From Brachycybe producta (Eukaryota; Arthropoda; Diplopoda; Playtdesmida; Andrognathidae), in NCBI GenBank assembly GCA_036925085.1, contig JAUPFP010000051.1:959001-1023000 (forward strand): DNA of 64,000 nucleotides, read 5' to 3'. A model generated the notes under the pieces. The model saw only the letters and a program-made list of their open reading frames with translations, did no database searches and was not told the origin of the DNA. Positions 54,124-64,000 of the stretch are shown in pieces (positions within the stretch are counted from its first letter, which is position 1; each line of letters starts with the position of its first letter). Made by a program: the position numbers and the translations under genes.

Positions 54124-56403
54124 GTTGTAATAAAGTACAACTTTGCACATTCTAAAATGTATGTCTATTGGCTGGAGCATTTTGTATCATTGTGGATGGA
54201 TAAGTCAAGCGAGTAGGCAATATGGTAGTATATCCGTGGCAGTGCATAGGAGCGCGCATACCGCCGACTAAACAGACGTGCTCCTGCCTCTTTGTTAAAG
54301 ACGTAGTTGGCTGCTGGTTTTGTCACGTCTATCATCCGGTTTAGTCGTGGTGAAATCGTGGTATAGGCCCAACCCAACTAACTTTTATCATAAACTTGTA
54401 TAGTGAAACATTTTGACAACTCGCACACCAGTGTCAAAAACTTTCGTAGCCTTTCAAATTTCTACAGCTCATTACAGCGAATTCTGTTGGGAGAGACACA
54501 ACGACCGGAAAAAAAGACGAGAGTTCCGAGATGTCCGTCTTCAATGGACTGTAAACCAGTTAAAACATAAAAAACAAACAATATAAAAAATGTATAAAAA
54601 GAGTTCAAGCCTTTATCAAGCCTGCTAAAATAACATACAAAAACTTCAAAGTGAAAATTACAATGAAATCAGATGAATAATTATAAGTTCGGAGCAGGGC
54701 CTCTTGCTGCTTACCAATATCTTCCACCAAAATAGGGTAAAATTGCTTGTTTATTCCTGTCAATCATAGGGCATGCCAAAGTATGGCATCATCCAAATGT
54801 GATAGTTAAACCCAATCTAGAAGATTCTATAAAGGGTTGGAAGCATTGTTGAAACAAATCAAAATCGTCACCAAAGAATCGTGCGTCCTCAGGTGTCCAG
54901 AAACTCGATTGAAAGCTATACAGCCAGCATTAAATGACTTCAATCTTCTGACAAGGTAGGTCATCAAAAATTGGGTTGTCATAATCGAATCAACTCACAG
55001 TGTTCCAACCGGGAACGAGTTGGTCCAGTCTCAGATGTTGCATATGTGATCCACTTTCCTTAGCACTGAGGCTGAGAGGCCAGTGTTCTTTTTATGCACT
55101 AGAGATGCAGAACACCACAGAGGAACCTACCCAGCATTCCGGGTGTTCTGCCACCCAAACTATAGCAAAATCAGTGCTGTGAAGCTTGTTTTCAAACAGT
55201 AAGTCCAAGTACATCGAACCCCACCAAGAAAACCAATCGGCAACGACCAAAGGCATAACTGGTGAGGTCACCCAGGCAAAAGGCGGGATCCATTTCATCA
55301 CCTGGAGTGAGCTTCACAACAAAATGAACCCTCATTTCGATCATTAAGTCACATTCCAAATAACATATGGGATTAGTGGGGCAGCACTTTAGGTGCTATT
55401 TGTCCGTGCAATGTCTTACCCTACCATAGCCAATATACAAATTGTCTTTTGGCCCAGGTTGACAGCTATCAACACTGATAATCACACTGGATAGTCTTAG
55501 TCTTTTCTTACTAGATGGAATACGTTTAAATCTAACCTGTGAGAATTGGTGTACCTGCGAACTAGGTTACGAGCCCAGGACATGGAGCAGAGATCATGAG
55601 ACTTACCACCCAAAAGTGACCCCACAAATAGTTCTGCTCCCAGAGGTCTATCCGAATAACATACAGCGAGAATTAGCACAGGCATCAATCACTATCACTC
55701 CTCAACCCCTTTGCCATGCTCACTTGGCTATGATGACACTCGGCCACTACTCTTATACGGAATAAGCCATTGGACCCGCTTTTTACAGTCTCATGTCAGA
55801 AACCTTTGCACCCCTAGAAACTACTTGTACCGGGTTTCCGATATTCCTTCCATTTTACCGTGCACTGTAGTGGACTCCAACACATTCAGAAGATTACTGT
55901 AATTCACCTTTTTCGTCTTTGACTTCAACCATTAGAGTGAAGTCTTAGAAGAAAAAAATTCGGCACTTGCACTAATAAAAAAATTCTGAATGAATCTGCC
56001 ATCAAGTCTGTCGAGCAAGGGTCTTTGCAGGTGCCTTTTGTGGGACGACACTGGCGTGTACTCCACAGTAAAAAAAACAGCTCCTCAGCTGATGGCTATT
56101 GTGTTGGCAAAGGAGCTCCTCTTCCAACTGGAGTAGGGCTGTGACCTTTCGGAAGTCCCGGTAGCTTTGCCGGGTCCTGGAAGCAATTATCTGCCAGGGT
56201 TGAAAAGTCACCTTTCCGCGGCGTAAAGTCCTTAGGCCAACTAGAGACTTTTCTTTTTGCAATTTTGGCCTCAAGGTTTGATACACACATCCACGATATG
56301 TAGATCGGTTTCTTGTGGTCTCTGCCCATTTGGCTCTCGGATGTTTGGCTTGTTCTTTCAGGGAGAATTTAACCTTCCGTCACTTATGTCCGAAAGGTGA
56401 GGT
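54124..56403. other. Spacer, no gene recognised
   Basis: 2.3 kb with moderate GC content and many short frames on both strands (for example minus 55301-55092 and 56286-56002). The composition from about 55000 is like decayed coding sequence of the neighbouring elements, but I could not match it to a family. Confidence 0.45.
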
Positions 56404-57210
56404 TGTGTTGGGCGTATCAGAGTGTATCTTTCTCTTTCCTGTTCAAACCAACTGAGATTTCCCGAACTTTTTTTCGAAATCCCAGTGGTGGTCTGCGAAA
56501 CAGGTTGTGGTGGCCTGAAGATGACCGCCATATTGTGTCCATTCCAGCCTCTCACTCTGAACCCCTTGATGTCTATGGGTGAGATGTGGTTGTGATGCCT
56601 GGAGGTGTCATCAGAATGTGCCTAGCAAGAAGGTCGTCACACCTGGCGAGGGGAATAAATGGTTGAACCTAAGCCATTACCAGGAGGAAAAAAGCTGGAC
56701 GTTTTTGTCACAGCCAGAGTATCTGCTCTGGTCACTGCCAAGTGTTTTATGTGCATAGCTGGCCTGGGAGGCCTTTACTACTTTTACTTTTATAACTGCT
56801 TGCTTTTAGCAGTCAAAGTTTGGCCAGCTTTTATGTAAATAATTGATTAATCAGTAACTGTTTTATAAATAAATCCTTATATTTAAGATTCACCTACTGC
56901 TCTCCAGCCTCGTTATTGGGGGTTTCTTTGCTGGGGGTTTACTGGAGTCGTTTTTGAAGCATGGTAACCACACATTGAGCTGCCAGAGATGGTCAACAGA
57001 TGGACGCGTCGTGCTACAATCATGTCCATCTTGTCTCTTCTTATTTGTGGTGTAAGCAGTCGAACTCAGTGAGGGACTGCAACTTTGCATAGTCAGCCTG
57101 TTGCAGTTCACCGAAGGGCATCCCGTCGTGCATTCTTGCCAGGCCAAAGGAGTCCGGACATAAGTGATTTTTGTTGGTTGTTTGTCTAGCCCGGAGTGGG
57201 TTGTGACACT
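56404..57210 (+). repeat. Decayed LTR related to the E1 family
   Basis: It shares the order of landmarks with 44308-45056: GTGGTCTGC, GACCGCCAT, CCTCTCACT...TGTCTATGGGTGAGA, GGGGGTTTACT, and an end AGCCCGGAGTGGGTTGTGACA. Diverged; the ends are approximate. Confidence 0.55.
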
Positions 57211-57239
57211 GTCTTCACCATTATATGCTCATTCTTACC

Positions 57240-58960
57240 ATTAACAAAAGTCGGGCTAGAAGCAAAGCCATGTTTGAGGGTTTGCAGTAACTCCTCCAGT
57301 CAAGAACCTCCAGTAGAGATGGAAGGGTGTCTTACTGAAGGCAACAAGTTTACTACAGGGGTAAATTGGATCTGACATGCACTTCAGGCACTGTTTTGCC
57401 GGTTCAGTTTTCTTTGAAGTCTTTGGCATATCCCAGTTTTGCTATCTTAGCATGAATACTGTAGCTCATAAGTGCCTCCATTTCACTTATCTCCTCTCCA
57501 GTGCCCACGGGCTATGCATCACAAGCAACCACTAGAGGAAAAGAAGAAGACTCACAAGGATTAGGCACAGCAGCGTGAAATGAACTTGTGAACCCCATCA
57601 AGAAAGTGTCTCCATTGAAATCTCACTGGTACCACAGCATTCTAGAATCTGTCATTACTTTAATCCTTTCTCAAGTCCAAGTCATAGTGGACATGCTAAA
57701 TGACCTCGTCTACCTTTCATTACATTCAGGCAAAACAGGATTTTAACTTAATTTACAGGATACTGACTCAAACAGTTAGCACCCAAATGAAGTTTCCCCT
57801 TCAGTGCACAATATTATGCCAATACTTCTGCAGTTGTACCTGCTAATGACCCAACATACCTTATAAATTCTTAATCAAGTGCAAATGGTAAAGAACGATG
57901 ATCTGATACAACCACAAATTCTCCATTAAAGCAGAGGTTGGAAATTACAAACAGTAAACATGATCACCAAGCTTCCCTGTTCAGTAACAAAATACTGTCC
58001 TCAGACAGCATGTGTGATTTGTGTAAAAAAAGGCCTTTAACCAACTAAATGTACTCTGCATGTACTTTGTCAGGACACACAATGCTCTTACAACACCAGC
58101 AAAGTTGTTCATGAACCTATGTTAGTAACCATTAAGTCCCAGAAAACTGCAAACTCAAGTTACAGCTGTGGTCACCTCAAAGTAATGCACAGATCTGATG
58201 AGCTGAGGCTCTGGAGCAACTACCTCAAGATATTTCACTTTATCATACCAAAAAACAGTAATTGAGTAGGACTTTTCACTCTGTGAATCACAACAGTCCA
58301 AGCTTAGTAAAAAACATTTAGAAAGTACTGCCAAATACATCATATATATATACATCAAATATATCATAAAGGTATATAAACTTAATTCTGTCTTCTGGAC
58401 TTATAGTTTATGGTAGTCGAAGAAAAATCTGAAACCAGCATCTTTTTGTGCAAATGTAAAATGGGGCTTCTGTAAGAAACATGTGAAGGTTGGATTGTAC
58501 CTGCCTCCAACATCTTCCAAACTTATTGTGTTTCAGTTGCTCAGGTGTAAGATTCTGTTTGCACAGGAGGTTGCCCACTGGTGTCAATAGTCTGCTCCAC
58601 CTCAGGAGTCTCACAAAGCTTTTTGTAGGCAAGTGTAAACAACTCCCGGTGTTGCATATGAAACTAAAAGTTGCTTGGTCTCCTCTGGCATCGTAAAGCA
58701 TTTCTCAAGTGTAGGGACTTGTGCACTCGAATTGAGGCTTTTACAATGTGCCCCTATCTGCTTAGACCAACGTTTTTTCTGGTGCAGAAACTTCCCCTTT
58801 AGGATAGTGGGATCTACCGAATTCCTAATTTCGCCATTGAGATGTTCTCCTTTTTAATGAAGATGGAAGCTTAAGCTTTACCACAGCGGCAGCCTCCCTG
58901 TCTTGAATTGTGGCTACTCCACCTGTCCGTGGTGGCCAACACCACCTAACAGTTCCAGAG
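57240..58960 (-). pseudogene. pol: Decayed E1-type pol remnant
   Basis: It aligns in pieces with E1 on the same strand: 58560-58600 matches E1 at 7044 (AGGAGGTTGCCCAC, GGTGTCAAT), 58430-58520 matches E1 6900-6990 (AAGGTTGGAT, CCAACATCTTC), 58100-58260 matches 6314-6470, and 58890-58935 matches the pre-RT spacer (GCAGCCTCC, GTGGCTAC). The YxDD part is deleted. No long open frame remains. Confidence 0.65.
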
Positions 58961-59221
58961 AGCCGACCTCGAGTGCAATCCTGACCCTAAATCGTAGTCA
59001 GGACCGCTGTTCATACTTTAATCAGCCCGGGTCACTTTATGAGTTTCTTCAATTTCACATAAATTTCATTAATTTCAATTATACACAAATTTCTGCCGTT
59101 TCTGCAATTTCCATTAATTTTAGTCATTTCACGTGAGTTTCACGAATTCACATAAGTTTGGCTTATATTATATGAGTATCTGCCGTTTCAACTCATGTTG
59201 ATGTTTTATAAAGCACCATAG

Positions 59222-60176
59222 TGTGAAGGACTTTTTTCCACTGGTAGAATCTGCTCTTTTAAAGTACGAGCTCTAATACGAGCGAGTTTGCACTCGTATT
59301 GATAGTGAGTGGCTAGGTCACTAATTCTACTGGCCCGGGAGGACTAGACCAATATAACGTCTATTTTGTGTCATCACTAGTTTCAGGCTAAAGACTTTCA
59401 CAGTCTTGAGTCTTGAGGATCTTTAGTCTCAGTAACTCTCTCAGACTTCCGGCCATAAATTTGCCCTGAAAATAGTGTGAAATATACTTACACTGTTGCA
59501 TTGCAGGTTTGCACCTGATTGGAATCTTGAAGTATTCAAAAGGGTGAAGAGCTTCAATGTAATGATGAAAGTCGCGTCGCGAAGATAATCCAATGTGAAT
59601 GAAATAAAGAAAACACCACTGGTTTTAGTTAAAGTAAATGGAAGTTTTATTCCAAGTATAAAAATATGAAAAATCGAACTGGTTAAAAAAACACAACACA
59701 TAAAAATATTGACTTAGAGAAATTTAAGCTATGAACCTAGCCAAAATTGGGCATAGGTTCGGTCTTTTTAAAATCGGCCCCAAATAGAAAAATACAACTC
59801 TTTATATACCCTGAGAATCCAGAAGTCGGATTCCCAGGGCACAAACTTCTAATTGGTTAAATTAAACTTCTGATCCAAATAGACCAATCAACAGATCGGT
59901 CTATTTGGCGAAAATCCCTGACTCATCTTCTGTTATCACACTTATGTGATAACAGAAGAAAACAAAAACAAAAATAAAACTTAACAAAACCCACTCATGT
60001 GGAAGTTAGAGGAGGGAAATGAAAAGGTTAAGTTCAAAAATAGAATCTGGGTCAATTGGTACCAAAAGTACCGAGTGGTCCAGAAGCTACACAAAATACA
60101 GGGTGACAAAGATAGTTAGAACCCAAAAAGGAAAGAGCTAATAAAAAAAATAAATGCGGCGAGTCCAAACGTCTCA
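59222..60176 (-). repeat. Solo LTR of the E3 family (955 bp)
   Basis: TGTGAAGGAC...GTCTCA, flanked by ATAG on both sides (59218-59221 and 60177-60180). Same landmarks and orientation as 37159-38103. Confidence 0.9.
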
Positions 60177-60345
60177 ATAGTGTTTTGTGCATTTTCTGCG
60201 ATTTTGGGTTTTCCCAATCCCAGCAAATGTAACATGTACTGCAGGGATGTCAATGGACATAACAGACCATTGCCCTCCAAGACTGAACCATTTTAACTGT
60301 CATAAAGTGACAGTAACAATGTTGCCGGATGCTGAGAAGGCACAG

Positions 60346-61254
60346 TGTGACGACCCAGTCTGGCTCATTCTTTAATTAGAAGGAGCAGACTAAATCCTGG
60401 TGTTGTCTGCCAGGATGCTATAGTAGGCAGCCTGGCAGATGACATGAACTCCAGGTAGGGTCACTGTCCTCCCCAGGTGGAGCAGCCTGGGGGATATATA
60501 ATGGCAGCCACCATTATATTCAATTCAATTCAATTAGATACACCTGGGCAGTGTAGTGAACAGGTAGTTAGAAATAGACGACTGGCAACTTCTAATTGGC
60601 TAGTTATGAAGTCTGACATCACGTGCTCCGCCCTTTTCAATGTCAGACTACATAACCAGCCAATTAGACATTGCCAGTAATCATTCAAGGGCGGAGCCAA
60701 CTGAAGTTTTGACCTATTTCTAACTGCCTGTGTGTTGAAGACAGAACGACATCATGATGGAGGCCAGGGAGGCCTCCATGTTTGCGATGTCATTCATCTC
60801 TTTGTTTATTTGATGAGATTGTGTTTTCTTCTGCTGGACAAGGTGTCCAGCAGTTATTATATATATTAAGTGTATATAGTTAATAAACCTTTTTATATTC
60901 TTTACCTACTACACTGTGTGTCAAGTTAATTGAGGAGTTTCCGAGGGGAGGGTGGTTGTTCTAGAGAGGGATTCTCCATCACGCCACCGTCCTGTTTCCT
61001 TCATCTCGGCCAGTAGCTTGCGTCGGCTCCACGGTGAGATCCAACGGGGATTCACCACGAGTTTTTGCACCAGTTTTGTCCTGCAGCTGTTCAACGTTCT
61101 ACGGCGAGGCAGACTCTGGTTGGCCGGCACCACCCAAGGACACGTCGTGCAAAAGGGCAGCTAATGCTGCGATCTCGCCCCCGATGGAGTCTGGTCTGGG
61201 TAAGTTTTGGGAAAATTACCCAGGGTATTGTAGCGGCTCAACCCGGTCGTTATG
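60346..61254 (+). repeat. Solo LTR related to the E1 family
   Basis: It starts TGTGACGACCCAGTCTGGCTC and ends TTGTAGCGGCTCAACCCGGT plus CGTTATG, parallel to TGTGGCAACCTGGTCTGCTC and TTGTAGCGGTCCAGGCGGGA of the E1 family. It contains a MITE and the GGTAAGTTTT string. No clear target duplication. Confidence 0.7.
60561..60730. mobile_element. 170-bp MITE inside the LTR
   Basis: Inverted ends CAGGTAGTTAGAAATAG (60561-60577) and CTATTTCTAACTGCCTG (60714-60730), one mismatch, with a palindromic core (ACTGGCAACTTCTAATTGGC against CCAATTAGACATTGCCAGT). Confidence 0.8.
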
Positions 61255-61345
61255 TAGAATGAAGATTTTTTCATTCTACATAGGCCTAACTTTCAGAATG
61301 AAAAATGCGTATTTTTTAGTTTTTAAGCTTACCACTAATTTCAAT

Positions 61346-61410
61346 TATCATTATTAATACTATTATTATCATTATTATTATTATCATTATTATTATTATT
61401 TTTATTATTA
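61346..61410. repeat. (ATT)n microsatellite
   Basis: ATT units interrupted by ATC. Confidence 0.9.
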
Positions 61411-61620
61411 TATTTACTAGGTTATTGGGATGTTAGGTAATGAATGATAAAATTTATGTATTTTACAAAAATATTTCTTTAACTTTTCATATGGCCCCTG
61501 TTTGCAGTTTTATATCCCCTTTTCAATAAACAGAAAAGTCCAGCAAACTAGGGAAAATAAAAAAAATCCTGGCCTTCATTTACTCTCAAACTGTTTATAA
61601 AAAAAGACAATTCTAGATAG
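61411..61620. other. Spacer
   Basis: AT-rich, nothing recognised. Confidence 0.5.
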
Positions 61621-62739
61621 GCCTATCTGTAATAGGTAGGTGGTATCTGTAAAGGCACACGTGAAGATCTCCCAGGAGGACAGCCCGGAGGCAGTGGAGG
61701 AGAGTGGCACATGGCCACATTCGTGGGGCCTTGATACACGTGGCGATGGCCATGATCCAGTTGGACGTGCAGGTTCTGTTGGCATGCCATATCCCTTCGA
61801 GCAAAGTCATTGCGTGGCGGTGGGCCACGTTGGAAGGGGCCAGGTTGCTCCTGTCGACTTCTCATGTCGGGTTGGCATCGGGGTCACAAGTCACGAGGTG
61901 GAGAGAGGCGTTTTGATGAGTGTGAAGGAGAGTGGTGGTCCTTACGGGCCCGCTGAAACTCTGGGGCGGGCCCCAGTGGGAGTCTTGGTGTTGGCGGGTC
62001 CGGGAACTACCACTTTAGATGACAGCTTTGGAGGTGTGTTGATCGGTGTGTGGAGGCGGTGGCATAATTGATGGCGTGACAGGTGTGAGTATCGACTCCC
62101 GGTACCAAAAAGGTTCCAGGGGTGTCGCAGACGAGGGTGGTTCCGGTGATATAGACGGTGTTTCGGTTATTCTTCCACTTTTTCTATTTTCTCCTGTGTG
62201 CTTTCCTTTGAAGTCTATGAGGTGTGCATCGATTCGGCCCCAGACATTATTTTCTCTTTGAAGTTTATTTTCCTATATTAACTGTCGGGGTCGTTGACGT
62301 CCATCCATGATAAGGAAACATGGTGTATTTTTCTGCATGTCCCTTTTATGGTACTTTATTTTTTGGACGTCCTTGACTCATTATGTTGTTGTCTCAGGTA
62401 CACCTCATGGTTGACAGTTATTTTGGAGGCCACGTGGTTCCAGTGTAGTTATTGTAGTGGTTGCCAATATGTAAACATTGGCGGGAATGATGAAAAACTT
62501 GATTTGTGAGAATTTTGTGGTTTTAGGTGATATTTGAGTGTTAAGAGGAGTTGTTGATGTTGTGAGGTTATTTATTCGTTGGGGTTCCTTTTTACCCCCT
62601 CCCCCACCTCTTGACAACTGTACTCAAGTTTTTCTCTCAAATTCTTCCCACTTTTCTATTGTTGATATTTGATAATTTATAGTGTTTATATCTATGGCTA
62701 TAGATAAAACACTAATGGATTGTTATTGTTTTATTTGTC

Positions 62740-63110
62740 ACGTTCGGTGTTATGCTAGCATTGGTGGCCAACCACAGATCGTCGTCACTTCCAGAGTAGA
62801 GGTTTTAGACCACCCCAGTGCTTCTATGCATTTTTGTCGGAGTGTAGACAAGAAGAGGTCGTCCTCTAAGTATACTTTATTGGTGGCCATGGATACAGTG
62901 AGATGTAAAGCTCGGCCCAGATCTCGGCCTAGAATAGACTCGGGTTGGCCGGCAATTACCAGCAGGTGCCCTTGCAGTGTGGGTGCCTAGCTGAACCACT
63001 GTGGCGAGTCAGCCCACAACGGTGATCTTCAGGCCTCCCACACCCTGAACATCGTATGGTATATGTATGACTTTTCCGTTGATTGTGACGGCGATGCATC
63101 GGTTTCTTTC
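62740..63110 (-). pseudogene. pro: E6 protease remnant
   Basis: Minus-strand reading gives VQGVGGLKITVVG, then after a frame change LVIAGQPESILGRDLGRALH and MATNKVYLEDDLFLSTLRQK. The second block is nearly residue for residue the E4 segment LVITGPPDAILGRDLGGALR and MQTNKVYLEDDLFESTLRRQ. The DTG motif itself is not recognisable upstream. Confidence 0.75.
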
Positions 63111-63337
63111 GCTAGCATCAGGCATGCAGCTATCTACCAGCTAGTTGTATACCGACTCCATGAGTTTCCAGCAGCAGGAGTGGCCTTTTGTCGGTGGTTG
63201 GGTGCCTGGAGCCATGACGGCTACCGTTCTGTTTTCACGGCACCCTTCTACTTCCACAGATGTTGAAAGGATGTCAAGCATGTCCTGCCACGTGATCAGC
63301 TTGGCCGAGGTCCATGCTCGCATGGGGGCTCAGTCCA

Positions 63338-63865
63338 TCACATGGATTGGTACGTTCTCGGGATCGTCGGAACTGTCTGTGTTAGGTTTTTCAGGAGGTG
63401 GTGCCTTTTCGGTTGAAATTGGAGCTGGAAGAGGGATCTTGTGGATTTGTCCCCTAATCGGATCAATGCGAACTCAGCTCCTTTTTCAGTTATAATGTTC
63501 GCTTTGGGCACCTCCTTCTCGGTGCTGTAATCGGTGATCGGTTCTCCAAACTGCTTGATGGAGATCTTCTTTGGCTGGCGGCACTCACGGATAAAAAGAT
63601 CTAACTTCCCACAATTATAGCACATTGACTTCCTCTTGTCAAACGTGCAAGTGGTGTCTTGTTTTTTGTCCGTCCTGGAGTGTCGCCCCAAGTTAGTAGT
63701 AGCAGTTTGGTTCGGCTTTTTATCATGCCTAGAATGATGTGTATGGTCTTTAGAGCCGGTGGCTGCCACCTGCTCTTTATTGGTCTTCAATGCTTCTTTA
63801 CCAACTTGTGCGCCAGATGCAGCTTTGCACTCCATCGGCCATTTGTTCAAGGACAGTAGGACCAC
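63338..63865 (-). pseudogene. gag: E6 Gag end with degenerate zinc knuckle
   Basis: The 175-residue open frame is Lys/Thr/Gln rich with CYNCGKLDLFIREC, a CX2CX4HX4C knuckle in which His is replaced by Leu. It is followed by a spacer leading toward protease. It is the nucleocapsid end of Gag; the main part lies beyond the right edge. Confidence 0.6.
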
Positions 63866-64000
63866 CTCTATGTTGAGGATGTCATTTGCAAAATCCTTGA
63901 ATGACGTGGTGGCTGCGTGATGGATGGCATCTCGAAGGGTTGGATGCAGAGCGCGACAACTGATTTATATGTAGCTGATCATCCATGTGCGGGTAAACAC

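Larger units (their letters stand above)
61621..64000 (-). mobile_element. E6: relative of E4, cut by window edge
   Basis: On the minus strand a gag end and a protease related to E4 run in from the right edge. 62600-61621, downstream of protease, is too decayed to assign. No LTR is seen inside the window. Confidence 0.6.

Noticed and set aside
61640..62071. 143-codon plus-strand frame
   Set aside because: Likely antisense to the decayed E6 region; no family features.

Overview
This is a metazoan, probably invertebrate or early-chordate, nuclear window made almost wholly of transposable elements. I see no convincing host gene, rRNA, tRNA or CRISPR array. The evidence is several Ty3/gypsy-type LTR retroelements with DTG proteases, YLDD/YMDD reverse transcriptases and DD35E integrases, solo LTRs with 4-bp target duplications, a LINE 3' end, a hAT-like element with an 8-bp duplication, foldback elements and AT-rich spacers. 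The species cannot be named from the sequence.

Layout. 1-11845 (minus): E1, a large Ty3/gypsy element with gag, pro and pol, a long pol extension, a broken third ORF and unusual arrays of hairpins; its 3' LTR runs off the left edge. 11846-21539 (minus): E2, an errantivirus-like element with a small CHHC-zinc-finger ORF, gag, pol, a two-part Gn/Gc-like envelope region and a basic ORF after env. 21540-24471 (minus): E3, the gag end and 5' LTR of another element, with a LINE fragment inside the LTR. These three are nested: E1 sits in the 3' LTR of E2, and E2 sits in E3. 24901-26018: two fragments of the E3-type LTR. 26019-33890 (plus): E4, with both LTRs but an internally deleted pol. 33891-46886: AT-rich spacer with tandem repeats, an E3-type solo LTR, two foldback elements and an E1-family solo LTR. 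46887-52447 (plus): E5, a complete but decayed element of another Ty3/gypsy lineage with an AATC duplication. 52844-54123: hAT-like and MITE elements. 56404-61254: decayed E1-family LTRs and pol, plus another E3-type solo LTR. 61600-64000 (minus): E6, a relative of E4 that runs off the right edge.

The most unusual content is in E2. The PBS-proximal ORF combines a C-P-W-N zinc finger with a PP-x-EDWD motif, which recalls the piRNA factor GTSF1/Asterix. Downstream of pol lies an envelope region with the order signal, Cys-rich ectodomain, membrane segment, Cys-rich tail, internal signal, Cys-rich class II-like ectodomain and C-terminal anchor, as in bunyavirus Gn-Gc. E1 is unusual in its third ORF behind a good splice acceptor, seven regularly spaced CGGAC/GTCCG hairpins in the leader and a 132-bp hairpin repeat after pol. 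Many breaks are single-base frameshifts or single stops; some could be sequencing or assembly errors in homopolymers.
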